64,000 nt of DNA from Saccharina japonica (lineage: Eukaryota; Sar; Phaeophyceae; Laminariales; Laminariaceae). Position numbers and translations under genes: made by a program. The stretch covers positions 231,001 through 295,000 of the forward strand of contig MEHQ01001561.1 of assembly GCA_008828725.1 (NCBI GenBank), written 5' to 3'. Of the stretch, positions 54,191 to 64,000 are shown one piece after another. Each line of letters opens with the position of its first letter. Position 1 is the stretch's first letter. The notes under the pieces were generated by a model. It had not been told where the DNA came from, did no database searches, and was given only the letters and a program-made list of their open reading frames with translations.

Positions 54191-55104
54191 TTGGTTACTT
54201 GAGTCATATCGTGTCGGGCCGACTAGCAGCTCTATGGTTCAGACTCTGACATGAACATCAAAACGGAGCGTACATTCCCGGCGTGAAAAAAAAAACGGGC
54301 ACTAAGAAAGGCAGGCTTACATTTACAGGTAAAATAAAAAACAAAATTGAGAGTCCTTATTCTGAAGAAGATAGGCTAGACCGCACCCATACTGAAATGA
54401 AAAACCCAGCCTTGGCCGGCTTTTCTGTGTCTCCCTAGGCCTCCTGTAATGCTGTACACTACACGCTGCCTGGTTCCCCTCGATGCTCTACTATGGGTAT
54501 GGGGAGGGCAGCGGACTTTGATGATGCCACTGTACCGCGACGAAACTGAATAACACGCCCCCCACGTTAAAAAAAAACTAGAAACGCCACATAGTATAGT
54601 CTGCGTCGGCTGTGGTCCCACGGACAAGAAATAACCAATCAGGGATAAGAACGTCACGCTCACTCCTTGGTGGAGGCTAAAAAAAAAAAAAGGTGGAAAA
54701 AAAGGCACTGAGAAACAGTTCTCAGCGGCGACCTCTATTAATAGAGTGAACCCTACCAGCATACAATAGCTCATGCTTAATCAAGGCGGCGCAAGGATAG
54801 TGTCACAGTAAAAACTTCAAGGCTCGCTCCGATTAGGTACTTTTTTGTTGGCGGGCGGGCCCATACTGTATAGCATGAAACCGCCCACTATCCTGCTAGA
54901 CCTCAACATACAGCTAGCTCATCAGAGCCCATCACGAACACCGCCCTCTCTCCTGCTAAACCTCAACTTACAGCTAGCTCATCAGGGCCCGTCGCGGTAG
55001 CGATGCTATGATCTTTCGACGGGGAGAGGTTTCATGCCGCTTGCAATCCAAAACAAAGATGCCGGCAGACGAGACCAGTTTCGGGACGTCGTGAGTCACA
55101 TCTT
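54191..55104. other. No gene recognised; one ~75-bp tandem duplication
   Basis: 54888-54995 holds two copies of a segment with CCTGCTAGACCTCAACATAC and AGCTAGCTCATCAGAGCCC. The rest shows nothing I can annotate. Confidence 0.5.
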
Positions 55105-55610
55105 CAGGAGCTCCTACAGTAAAACTAGTATATTACGTCTAGACGGTCTAGACCAAAGGTCCGTCACAGATCGAAACTTCCGCCTCCTACACTAAAAGTA
55201 ATATACGACGTCTAGACGGTCTAGACAGCCGTCCGTCACAGGCCGAAATTGCCGTCTCTTACGCTAAAACTAGTACAATAAGGCTAGGCAGCCGTCCGTC
55301 ACAGGTCGAAACTGCCGTCTCCTACACTGAAACAAGTATATTACGTCCAGAGAGTCGTCCGTCACAGGTCAAAACTGCCGTCTCCTACACTGAAACTAGT
55401 ATAGTACGTCTAGACGACCGTCCGTCATAGTTCGTCTAGACAGCCGTCCGCCACAGGCCGAAACTGATGTCTCATACACTAAAACTAGTATATTACGTCC
55501 AGACAGCCGTCCGTCACAGGTCAAAACTGCCGTCCCCTACACTGAAACTAGTATATTACGTCTAGACGGCCGTCCGTCAAAGGCCAAAACCGCCGCCTTC
55601 TGACATTTTT
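55105..55610. repeat. ~65-90-bp minisatellite, about 7 units
   Basis: The units share CTCCTACACTGAAACTAGTA, TATTACGTCTAGACGG and CCGTCCGTCACAGGTCGAAA. The first phrase and the CGTCTAGAC motif also occur in the 96-bp minisatellite at 48675-49965. Confidence 0.9.
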
Positions 55611-55635
55611 GATCCGAACCATTGCACACGCCGGG

Positions 55636-55972
55636 AAGATAATTTACAGATAGATCATCTACAGGTAGACCATCTACAGATAGATCATGATCTAGATCCT
55701 AACCTGCCGTTATGGGATACTGTGCAGGATATGATATGTGTAGTACAGATCCAACCCAGGAAACAGGTCATGGGGATCCCGCCCAGCAGCATGAGCTAGA
55801 TCATGCAGATCATACAGATCATACAGATCATACAGGTCATACAGGTCATACAGGTCATACAGATCATACAGGTCGTACAGGTCGTACAGATCATACAGAT
55901 CACAAGAAACAAATCTTCCCTGAAAGGTCTAGATCATGAAGTGGAAATCGATGATCTGCACGATGTGTGTAC
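55636..55972 (+). mobile_element. GATC element
   Basis: Left GATC array, CCTAACCTGCCGTTATGGGA, GATCCAACCCAGGAAACAGG, CAGCATGAGCTAGATCATGC, then about ten 10-bp ATCATACAG(A/G)TC-type units to ~55900, then TGAAAGGTCTAGATCATGAA and the decayed terminus CGATGATCTGCACGATG. It lies just beyond the 3' end of gene C. Confidence 0.75.
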
Positions 55973-56023
55973 GACTCCTGGCAAATCCCGATATACTCAT
56001 CAACCCTGGCTTTTTTTTTGTCT

Positions 56024-56078
56024 TCAGAAAGACGCGGGAACTCCTTTGGCAGCGTTAAGCAGGATGTCGTTAATCCTC
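56024..56078 (-). pseudogene. Partial duplicate of the gene C terminal coding segment
   Basis: The minus strand reads GACATCCTGCTTAACGCTGC, CAAAGGAGTTCCCGCGTCTT, TCTGA, encoding DILLNAAKGVPASF-stop. It parallels the true gene C end (DILLNAAKDVPVSC-stop, to 56088) 65 bp upstream. A local tandem duplication of the exon tail and start of the 3' UTR explains it. Confidence 0.8.
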
Positions 56079-56087
56079 TGGTCTTTT

Positions 56088-59000
56088 TCAGCAAGACACG
56101 GGAACGTCTTTGGCAGCGTTGAGCAGGATGTCCCAGAAGGTGGGAGGGACGTCCCACGGGTTGGGCATGACGTCGTCCGTCACGTATATCGGGCTCCACC
56201 CCTTGCAGAAGGCTTCGCGCACGAGGTCGTATATCAGCTGAGGGTAAGGGCAGAGGCGGGGAGGAGGGGAGGGGGCAGGTGAGAGTGAGTGAGAGGGGCG
56301 TGTACTTCATTTTCATGCATGGCCGTAGCCGTATGACCATAGGCCCTCGCATCCCTACAATGCCGGGACGGAGCATGTCGGGTTTTCACCGACCAGGCAG
56401 ACATTGCTACGTAGCACCAAGCGCGAAGCGCCGTGGGGTGTTCGGCGAGTCGCATGAAGGGTGAGCTGCATCCTACCAAGAATCGCTTGTGAGGCAGACT
56501 TGCATATGGATGACAGCTTCAATGAGTTAATTTAACTTCTGGTGGGCGCGAGGGGGGGGGGGGGGCGGGTGGGGGGGGCAGAATGCGAGTGAAAGAGGGG
56601 CGGGGGAGTTCGAAGTATGAATGCGACTGAAAATAACGTTGTTTTGCCCTACGTACGGCCACAGACAGGCAGCTCTCGTTGTTAACCAACTACGTTATTG
56701 TGTATTGCCTTATCCGACAATGTTGCAGCATGGGCTTCAACGTTCATCACTCACATAAGCACTCCAAAAAGAAGAAAAAAAAAAGAAACTACGGCAACCA
56801 TGAAAAGGATAACGCATGCACGAAATCTACCTTCAACAAGCACGCGCCTACTTGAAGAGGTTAATCAACCCTCTTGAGGAATCAGAGGGGAGACATTGAG
56901 AAGAGTGAATATTCAGTGGCGGCCACGGCGTGATCAGGGGGGGGGGGGGGCGGTGTAAATCAATGTCGTGCACGGGCCGTAGTAATATAGACGCATAGAC
57001 CCTCGCATCCCTACAATGCCCGGGACAGGAAAGACACGTTTGGGTTTTACCAACCGGTGCACTGCGGAATTTGAGCAGGCAGATGGGGGGGGGTTATACA
57101 ATGGTTGGTGGTCGAGTGACTATGCAAGGGGAGTCGTAAGGCGCGGGCGCAACCTGATATTAACCGTACTCCTGAGTCCTCACGCTGCTCGTCCACGGTT
57201 AATAACACTAAAAAAGTAGTATTTGTGTTGGTCGCTATGTCGGGGGTCTTGACCCTTTTAGAACTGCAGTCCCGTTATGGGGACAAACCACTCTAATTCT
57301 AAGTAATTTGTCCCCAAAACGGGACTGCAGTTCTAAAAGGTTAACATCGGCATAATAGGCCACCAGCTACCCTGGCCTGCTTGCTTCACCGTTGTCTTTC
57401 ACTGCAGATGACATGGCTTCTACTCATAGCTCGAGTATTATGCTCGTCAGGAGGGGCTATACTCTCTATTAAATAGTCGCGTGACTAAACTGGTGCAGTC
57501 TGGTGTGGCTCCGATTCCCGCCAGCACCGCTTTTTCGTCGGTGGAATATATATATTACAGGTCCTTGTGACCTAAACAACGGTTTGTGCTCCTAGATCCT
57601 AGATCCTACATACTAGTAGTACGTGGCGATGGGTTCGCCAACTACTATATGGCGTGGGGATGGAATGTAGATGCGGAGTTGAGTATATGCAGGGAAGGAT
57701 AATTGGTTGGACGAGATCGGTGGTATTCGACGAACTGTGTCAGCTTTTTCATTCTGAATGAATAATGCCCTGCACACTGTCTGAACGCAAATCATATAAT
57801 AATATCGTGTCCCTCGTATGTGAAAACCACTGTAATTAATAATGTCTTGAAATAGTTGGCGTTGTATCGTAGGCTTTTGTGAATGTGCCAAACGGGGGCC
57901 GGGTGTCGCAGCATGAAATGTTTCAAGGGGTCCCTTCGGGCGAAAAATATACCAGGTAAGAGCGCTGCAGTCTTTAAAAAAACAAATCCGTTTTTAGTTT
58001 ATAGTTCCTTCTGATTAACGTGTTCGTAGGCCTATGCTTATTTGTTCGGGTGTACTACGCACGTATCATGGGAATTTTCCTGGAATTATTTTGTTGCAAG
58101 TGATACGGGGTGGTATACCACAGCCCGTCTAAAAGCGGCACGTACTGTTTGCTTGCGTACTGGTACTGCTTTACGACACATGTATACATTTTATACTGTA
58201 CCTATTAGCATTATTGTTGTTATTATTGTTATCATCCTTAACAATGTGTAGCATGATGAGCTTCATCGTTCGTCACCCGTAAGCACTCCCAAAGAAGAAA
58301 ACCACGGTAGGGGTACCACTTTTGGGCTCAATATTTTCTGACCGGCTGAGCTCTTCACGTGAGTAACCACCGTAATACTATTAACAATAAACTAAGAAAC
58401 ACGTCAGCTGTGAATTATTATTTTACTGGTATGTTTGTTGTTGGACTACCGCATTGAAAGTTTTGGTCGGGTTGCGCGAACGAATGTTTCCGAAGTCATG
58501 TTTCGGGTGAGATATTGAGCTCCTCATGTGAGGAGCTCAAAAAAATCTGCTGCGCCCCTACCGTGGGACGAGTCTCCCCAAAGAAGGAAACCACGGAAAC
58601 GAAAAAGAGCCCTCCGATGCACAAAGCCGGACTCCCTTGTTCACATGCTTCCGGCTTGAGCCCTATGTATCTACTCAAGTTACTGTCCTTGCCCCTTCAT
58701 GCCATGTTTTCGACCGAGACGCTTCTTGTTTGTTGGTCTGTTTTCTGTTTTGTGACCATGGGCTAGATTTCGGCGAAATCAGCTACAGTACGAGCTGGTC
58801 CAGACCAAAAAGTGGACCTTGCGGTGATAGTATTAGCCGGCTTTTTTCCACCTCGATTTTGCGAGTTTCGAGCAGAAAAATCGTGTGGAGCTTCGTCAGA
58901 GTATCACCAACAAACGATCCGAAGAGACTCCATGCCAAAACGATTCATGCCTCGAACATATCATCTACAGATAGATCATGGTTTGTCTATCTACTCCATG

Positions 59001-62000
59001 CCAAAACGATTCATGCCTCGAACATATCATCTACAGATAGATCATGGTTTGTCTATCTACAGATCATCTAGTTCCTCGCCTGCCGTTGTGAGAGGGGATC
59101 TGGACAGTACAGATCCAACCCAGGAAATGTGAACTATTACGGAGGACCATAGTAAGTAGGAACAAATGTTGTTGATAAAAATAGTGACATATAGAGGTTT
59201 TTGCCTGTACCGTAGATCCTACTTACTATGCTCCCCCGTAGCTAGACCATGCAGATTATACGGCTCCAGCCGGGCATCATGAGCCATCAGTAGATCATGC
59301 AAGGTCGGGAGTAGATCTGCCTCGAAAGGTCTACTACTTATAGATCATGAAGGGGGAATCGATGAAATGTCAGTGATCTATCTTTAGATGATCTCTCTGT
59401 AGATGATATATCTGTAGATGATCTATCTGTAGATGACCTCTCTGTAGATGATCTATCTGTAGATGATATATATGCCGATGATATATCTGAAGATGATCTA
59501 TCTGTAGATGATCTACCTGCCGATGATCTATCTGTCGATGATCTATCTGTAGATGACCTATCTGCTCTGTAGATGATCTGTCCGAGGTGTGAAATGTTTC
59601 AAAGAGGCCCCATTTCTGTTGCATGGCTGGACCACCTCGTAAGGTGAATACATCGTCATCATAACATCACCACAACATTTATTTTATTTTTTCCATCCCA
59701 TTTAGTATCTTCGCCCTTTTTCTCTCTCCTCTCTAGTCGTAATTCACTCAGATCCGGGTTCACAAAAGTAGGCGCTTCTCCCTCTCCCTCCCTACTACGG
59801 TTCGTGCCTTGGATGTTTATCGCGAGAAAACTTCAGCCCTTTATTTGTCTCGTCGACTCGCATCGAACTACTGTAGCTTTAATCCAACAACACTTACATC
59901 GTGATTCTGCGTCAGTTCGTATGCGGAGTGCACGAGGAAAACATTGCTGCCTTGGGATCCAGTGGCAGTTGACGGTACTCCAGCGTCCATGCTGTCCAGA
60001 CGGTGGGAACATAGCACCGAAACGAGGGGGAATACGTCAACAAATACGTTGTTGTTATTGCGTTTGCCATCCTACAAGGTGCAGGCAGCATGACGGGTTT
60101 TTCAACGTTGTCACTCAAAAGTAATAGCATTCCACGAAAGAAGAAAACGAGGGAAACTTATTGGAACTTATTGGACTACAGTAGCCTATTGGACCACAGT
60201 AGATTATTGGATTACAGTAGCGTATTGGACTACAGTAGACTATTGGACTACAGTTGACTATTGGACTACAGTAGATGGTTGGACTACAGTAGCCTATTGG
60301 AATTCAGTAGCCTATTGGACTGCAGTAGCTTCAACGTTGGCAACTCAGAAATCGTTCCCCGAAAGGAGAAGAACACCAAGGAAAAGCAAAACAAAAAGGA
60401 AACCATTCATTCATTGTTTTTCTTCGAAAGACGATATGCGGGGAGGCATGATGGGCCAAATATATCAATATGGTAGAGGTGGTATACCAGAACTTTCTCG
60501 AGGCAATCTGCAGCACTCTCTTAAAAATTGGAATGAGCACGGCATCGGAAAATAATGTCGATATCGACATTCATATATTTGAAGTTCGATAATTCGATAG
60601 TTCGATGTTTCGATGTTTCGATATTTCGATATTTCAATGTACAGTATCGACATTTCGATCTTTCGATCTTTCGATATTTTATATTTCGATATTTCGATAT
60701 TTCGATATTCCGATATTTCGAAGTTTCGATGTTTCGATCCTTCGAAAAAAACGATATTTCAATATTTCGACGTCCCGATATCGCGTCGCAGTTCTCACGT
60801 GTAGTAGTAGTTCTCGTATCCGACGATGCCCGCGGGGGGGGAGAACTCGAAGTAACGTTCGTCCGCATCCTGGCCCGGGTTAAACACAACTCGTGTCTGC
60901 ACCTGCGATATCACAATCACAATGGACGGGAGGGGGGGGGAAGGATGGAGGGTCCATGGCGAGGAAAGCGGAGTGGTGAAGGATGTCAGTGATTATAGCA
61001 CTTCTCCACAGCAGTAGAAAGAACACTGTCGCTGCTAAGGTGACATAGCTAACCACCTTCTCCAGAGCCCAGCTCACATCATGTCACAGAAGAACCAGCG
61101 TAACCGCGGTTCGGCACTTGGCCTCTATCTGGCATCATACGCCAGCCACAAGCCAATCAACTTCAACAAAGGAACGCCTGCTGCTGCAGAAACAAACGTC
61201 TCGGTGACCACATAGGCCGCCATTTCGTGTAGGCTGTTCCGCTTCAAGCTCATGGTTAGGGTTAGATCGCCACGAAACGAGAAGGAGCCGGGGGGGGAGG
61301 CGTGCTACGGTGTAAGAGAGGGGTCGTAGCACCCAATTTTTCTGAGGTTAAGATAATCACTTGATTACAGTATGGTCGGTCTATCCTGCTAAGAAGCCAC
61401 TATTACGGAGGACCTTACGGTGAATAGTGAATAGGACCAAATATTGTAAGTAAAAATAGGTAAACATATAGGTTTTTGTGTGTACCGTAGGTCCTATTTA
61501 CTAGTGTTTACTACATTAGCCCACCCCGTAATAGTACTATTAGCAAGTCACCCAAAAGACGAGTTTGAGAAAGGCTTAAAGAGCAACCGGACGAACGATC
61601 CCAATTCCAAGCTATATCACGGAAATTATTGCAAAACACTAACAATAATGGTATTCCAAACGATAATGGGTTAAGGAGCATACTAATAAATAGTAGTCAG
61701 TCGGAAATATTTGCCTCATATGGCAAAAAAAANCTGAGGTTAGTACACTGTATGCTACTGAGGTTAGCATACAATACGCAATACGCAATAATCAATTAAT
61801 TTTTCTTGTGGCGACCTATACACCCCACCCCCCGCCCCTCTCCTGGTTGGTGAAAACCCAACGTGCTCCGTCCCGGCATTGTAGGGATGCGAGGGTCTAT
61901 GGTCATATGACTACGGCCGTGCACGACATGAGTACACCCCCCCGCCGCCCCTCTCCCGAAGAAAATTTTATTGTGGGGCTTCGGGCCATCATGACATGAT

Positions 62001-63120
62001 ACAGTCCGCCCCCGACGCCTGCTACGAAATTATGGGTGGCACTTTTTTTTATTGCCATCACGATTGAAAGGCGAAGATGAAAGAGAGGGGGGTACTCGCC
62101 CTAATGTTCGCTAGAGTTGTGTCCATTGTGGATAGGATTCGGCATGATTTAAGTTTACATTAAGGCATATAGAGTAGCACCATTGGGATTTCGTGGGGGG
62201 GGGGTGTACTCATGTCGTGCACGGCCGTAGTCATATGACCATAGACCCTCGCATCCCTACAATGCCGGGACGGAGCACGTTGGGTTTTCACCAACCAGGA
62301 GAGGGGCGGGGGGTGGGGTGTATAGGTCGCCACAAGAAAAATTAATTGATTATTGCGTATTGCGTATTGTATGCTAACCTCAGTAGCATACAGTGTACTA
62401 ACCTCAGCAGCGTACTTGTTTAACAACCTCACCAGCCTACTGTATAAACAATCTCCGTAGTAGCGTATTGTATACTAAACTCGGTAGCAGCGTACTGTCT
62501 GTATACTAATCTCAGTAGTAGCGTACTGTGCAATAACCTCAGTTCAGTAACAGCGTTCCGTATACTCGGTAGTAGCGTACTGTATACTCAGTCGTAGCGT
62601 ACTACTGTGTACTCTGTAGTAGCGTACTGTATACTAACCTCAGTACGTAGTAGCGTACTGTATAATGACGTCACTATGTAACAACCTCCAGTGGCGTACT
62701 GTATGCCAACCTCAGTAGTAGCGTACTGTGTAGTAATTTCAGTAGTGTCCTGTATAACAGTAGCGTACTGTATGACACCTTCCAGTAGCGTACTGTATAA
62801 CAACCTCCAGTAGCGTGCTGCGTAACAACCTCTAGTAGCATACTGTGTAACAACCTCAGAAGCGTACTGCATAGCAACGTCAGTAGCGCAATACATAATA
62901 GCCTCCAGCAGTATACTGTATAGAAACCTCAGTAGCGTATTGCGCATAAACCTCAGTAGCGTACTGTATTCCAACCTCCAGTAGCGTACTGCATACTGAC
63001 ATCAGCAGTGTCGAAGCGGGAGTGTGCCATTCTGTTGTACGATCGATACTGGGGCGCGTAGGTATCCAGCACGTGGGGCGTCTCGTCGTAAAAGATACCG
63101 TCGCAGGCCCCGGGGTAAAG
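56088..63120 (-). CDS. Gene C: spherulin-4-like protein, 3' part (exons 4-7)
   Basis: Minus-strand exons: E4 63120-63001, E5 60902-60799, E6 59991-59898, E7 56237-56088 (stop TGA). Acceptors are CAG; donors are GTCAGT, GTGAGA and GTAAGT. Motifs: LYPGACDGIFYDETP (E4), VVFNPGQDADERYFEF and GYENYYYT (E5), VFLVHSAYEL (E6), KGWSPIYVTDD and MPNPWDVPPTFW (E7). Exon lengths equal those of gene B, except that E6 is one codon shorter. E7 differs from gene B at 8 of 49 residues and E5 at 4 of 35. Exons 1-3 are not found before the right edge, so the gene continues beyond the window. Introns of 2.1, 0.8 and 3.7 kb hold satellites, a perfect inverted repeat and nested MITEs. The intact frame and conserved motifs suggest a functional gene; expression is untested. 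Confidence 0.82.
56296..56492 (-). repeat. CGTAG hairpin repeat, full copy in gene C intron 6
   Basis: TACTTCATTTTCATGCATGG, CCGTAGCCGTATGACCATAG, CCTCGCATCCCTACAATGCC, GTCGGGTTTTCACCGACCAG, AGCGCGAAGCGCCGTGGGGT, CGAGTCGCATGAAGGGTGAG, CATCCTACCAAGAATCGCTT. A partial copy follows at 56965-57045. Confidence 0.85.
56690..56850 (-). repeat. ACAATAA dispersed repeat
   Basis: TTATCCGACAATGTTGCAGC, GGGCTTCAACGTTCATCACT, CATAAGCACTCCAAAAAGAA, CGCATGCACGAAATCTACCT, as in 47600-47735. Related segments lie at 58195-58310 (with a TTATTGTTATCATCC start), 58570-58690 and 60045-60160. Confidence 0.6.
57249..57344. mobile_element. TTAACCC element, copy 3
   Basis: TTGACCCTTTTAGAACTGCA then GTCCCGTTATGGGGACAAA is mirrored by TTTGTCCCCAAAACGGGACT then GCAGTTCTAAAAGGTTAA. 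The arms are nearly perfect over ~39 bp. Confidence 0.85.
58931..59592 (+). mobile_element. GATC element with nested CATAG element, gene C intron 6
   Basis: The left part has a ~65-bp tandem duplication (ATGCCAAAACGATTCATGCC at 58931 and 58996). The core is GTTCCTCGCCTGCCGTTGTG and GATCCAACCCAGGAAATGTG, interrupted at 59134-59241, then AGACCATGCAGATTATACGG and AGCCGGGCATCATGAGCC. A right array of about 14 GATGATCTATCTGTA-type units follows to ~59580 and the terminus GATGATCTGTCCGAGGTGTG. Confidence 0.8.
59134..59241. mobile_element. CATAG element nested in a GATC element
   Basis: CTATTACGGAGGACCATAGT then AAGTAGGAAC is mirrored by GATCCTACTTACTATGCTCC then CCCGTAG. It splits the GATC core between AAATGTGA and CTAGACCATGC. 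Confidence 0.85.
59680..59885 (-). mobile_element. A-tailed (SINE-like) repeat, copy 5
   Basis: In sense orientation (minus) the 3' end is TGGGATGGAAAAAATAAAAT. Upstream blocks: GTGAATTACGACTAGAGAGG, ACGAACCGTAGTAGGGAGGG, TCTCGCGATAAACATCCAAG. It abuts exon 6 of gene C (59898-59991). Confidence 0.7.
60160..60330. repeat. 18-bp minisatellite (TTGGACTACAGTAGCCTA)
   Basis: About nine units of TTGGACTACAGTAGCCTA with variants, within gene C intron 5 side sequence between exon 6 and exon 5. Confidence 0.85.
60556..60785. repeat. TCGATATT satellite at the start of gene C intron 5
   Basis: Tandem TTTCGATA-type units begin ~12 bp after the exon 5 donor at 60798. It is longer than the equivalent array in gene B (36437-36560). 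Confidence 0.9.
61400..61534. mobile_element. CATAG element, altered copy in gene C intron 4
   Basis: CTATTACGGAGGACC and GTGAATAGGACCAAATATTG at the left; GTAGGTCCTATTTACTAGTG at the right, with about 23 extra bases (ending TTAGCCCA) before CCCCGTAATAG. Confidence 0.7.
61734..62407. repeat. Perfect 210-bp inverted repeat around a 254-bp spacer
   Basis: 61734-61943 and 62198-62407 are exact reverse complements as far as I compared. Each arm holds a piece of the exon-4-derived satellite (CTGAGGTTAGTACACTGTAT) joined to part of a CGTAG hairpin repeat. The left arm starts directly after the N at 61733. Confidence 0.9.
62405..63000. repeat. ~25-bp satellite in gene C intron 4 abutting exon 4
   Basis: About 23 units like ACTAACCTCAGTAGCGTACT then GTAT. 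The last unit runs into exon 4 itself (GACATCAGCAGTGTCGAAGC at 62998). In minus orientation many units read CTACTGAGGTTAGT, which resembles the exon 4 end and donor of gene B (CACTGCTGAG/GTTAGT). Confidence 0.9.
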
Positions 63121-63184
63121 CTGAAAATGCGGGCAACAAAAACAAAAGAAGGAGATTAGCACAGCAAACAAAAACGCGGGGCGG

Positions 63185-63490
63185 GGTATACTCATGTCAT
63201 GCATGGCCGTAGTCGTATGACAATAGACCCTCGCATCTCCATAATGCCGGGACGGAGCACGTCGGGTTTTCACCGACCAGGCAGAAACAACGCGCCGGGG
63301 GGGGGGAGAGTGTACTCATGTCATGTATGGCCGAAGTCGTATGACCTTAGTCCCTCCCATATATATATATTGCCGGGATGGAGCACTAAGGGTTTCCACC
63401 GACAAGAAAGGCATTATTTGCAATGAAGCACCATGATGTGTTTGGTGATTCGCATGAAGGGTAAGCTGTATCCTACTAAGAATCGCTTGG
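63185..63490 (-). repeat. Two CGTAG hairpin repeats in tandem
   Basis: 63185-63293 holds CTCATGTCATGCATGGCCGT, CGTATGACAATAGACCCTCG, GACGGAGCACGTCGGGTTTT. 63310-63490 is a diverged full-length copy ending GTATCCTACTAAGAATCGCT. Both start after G runs, upstream of gene C exon 4. Confidence 0.8.
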
Positions 63491-64000
63491 GAGGCGGACT
63501 AAGCGGGGGGGGGGGTCAGAATGGGTCTCGCACCTCTTCTTCACGTATGGCGGAAATTGAACAAGGCTAGAAGACACATCGCTTCGGGCTGAAAGCAGGG
63601 TGCAGCTGAAGTTGCGGGCAACAGCAGCATGGTAAGGACAGGGAGTGGAGGACAGGAGCACAGCAAACAAAAGCAGGAACATAAGAAGAGAGGGATAGAG
63701 GCCACAGCGGGTCTCGTCTCCTCTTCACAAAAGGCGGAAGAGTCAGCACTACTACTATTAAGGCTTATCCATGGCCATCACGCCCCTTGCATGCAATGTA
63801 TTAAACGGGGTGCCGCTGAAAATGCGGGCAACAATGACATGATAAGAAAGAGGCGCCGAAGGGGACATAAACAAAACGAGGGGGGGGGCGGGGGTGTCAG
63901 AACGGGTCTCGTCTTCTCTTCACTAAAGGAGGAGGAAAGTCAACACGGCTGAATATAATATACCAGTACACAACTGCGGCCTATAAACGTGTCTGAATGT
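63491..64000. other. No gene recognised
   Basis: G-run-containing sequence with repeated phrases (GGGTCTCG...CTTCTTCAC/CTCTTCAC, ATGCGGGCAACA or TGCGGGCAACAGCAGCAT). The latter echoes the intron sequence just upstream of gene C exon 4. I could not find exon 3 of gene C here. Confidence 0.4.

Overview
This window is eukaryotic nuclear DNA. It contains genes split by GT-AG introns, very high repeat content, long homopolymer C/G runs, trinucleotide microsatellites and many families of short inverted-repeat (MITE-like) elements. It shows no bacterial operon structure and no Shine-Dalgarno-led ORFs. I cannot name the species. A repeat-rich protist or alga, possibly a stramenopile, would fit, but that is a weak inference.

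The only genes I can support well are three paralogues of a spherulin-4-like family (the Physarum spherulation-specific family 4, a predicted secreted TIM-barrel-like domain), all on the minus strand. Gene A (532-1909) has exons 1-3, and its 3' exons lie off the left edge. Gene B (32093-40353) has seven coding exons and is complete except for an uncertain 5' end. Gene C (56088-63120) has exons 4-7, and its 5' exons lie off the right edge. I assembled them by hand from short in-frame exons with GT donors and CAG acceptors. Exon lengths are conserved (exon 2 143, exon 3 78, exon 4 120, exon 5 104, exon 6 97 or 94, exon 7 150 bp), and so are intron phases 1,0,0,0,2,0. The ORFs of 60-130 codons elsewhere are mostly chance or low-complexity frames. 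Two weak candidates are kept (29396-29788 minus and 44271-44435 plus).

Layout. 0-2 kb: gene A, with duplicated pieces of its exon 3 edge. 2-10 kb: a MITE zone with at least seven families. 10-18.2 kb: gene-poor low-complexity DNA, a 0.57 kb duplication and a 1 kb ATC microsatellite. 18.4-19.0 kb: a GATC-rich element. 19.1-28.3 kb: three essentially identical 2302-bp direct units plus one inverted copy. 28.3-32 kb: repeats and one orphan ORF. 32-40.4 kb: gene B, with introns full of mobile repeats. 40.4-56 kb: GGT array, dispersed elements and two related minisatellites (about 96 bp and about 70 bp units). 56-63.1 kb: gene C, with introns holding nested elements and satellites, including one that appears to be built from the exon 4 splice-donor junction.

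Repeat family names used below: 'GATC element' (ends like CACCTCGGACAGATCAT, internal 13-15 bp GATC arrays); 'CATAG element' (about 110 bp, CCATAGTAAATAGGACC inverted ends); 'ATAAGG element' (about 75 bp); 'TTAACCC element' (about 95 bp); 'AATCAGAACC element' (about 85 bp); 'GTGCACC element' (about 250 bp, GCTACGATAGAGGTGCACC end); 'CCTGCCGA element' (about 300 bp); 'CGTAG hairpin repeat' (about 180 bp, poly-C/G at one end); 'A-tailed repeat' (about 220 bp, SINE-like); 'ACAATAA repeat' (ends in TTATTG/AACAAT tracts); 'GGCTTTGG repeat' (shares TGGTGGCTTTGGAAAT).
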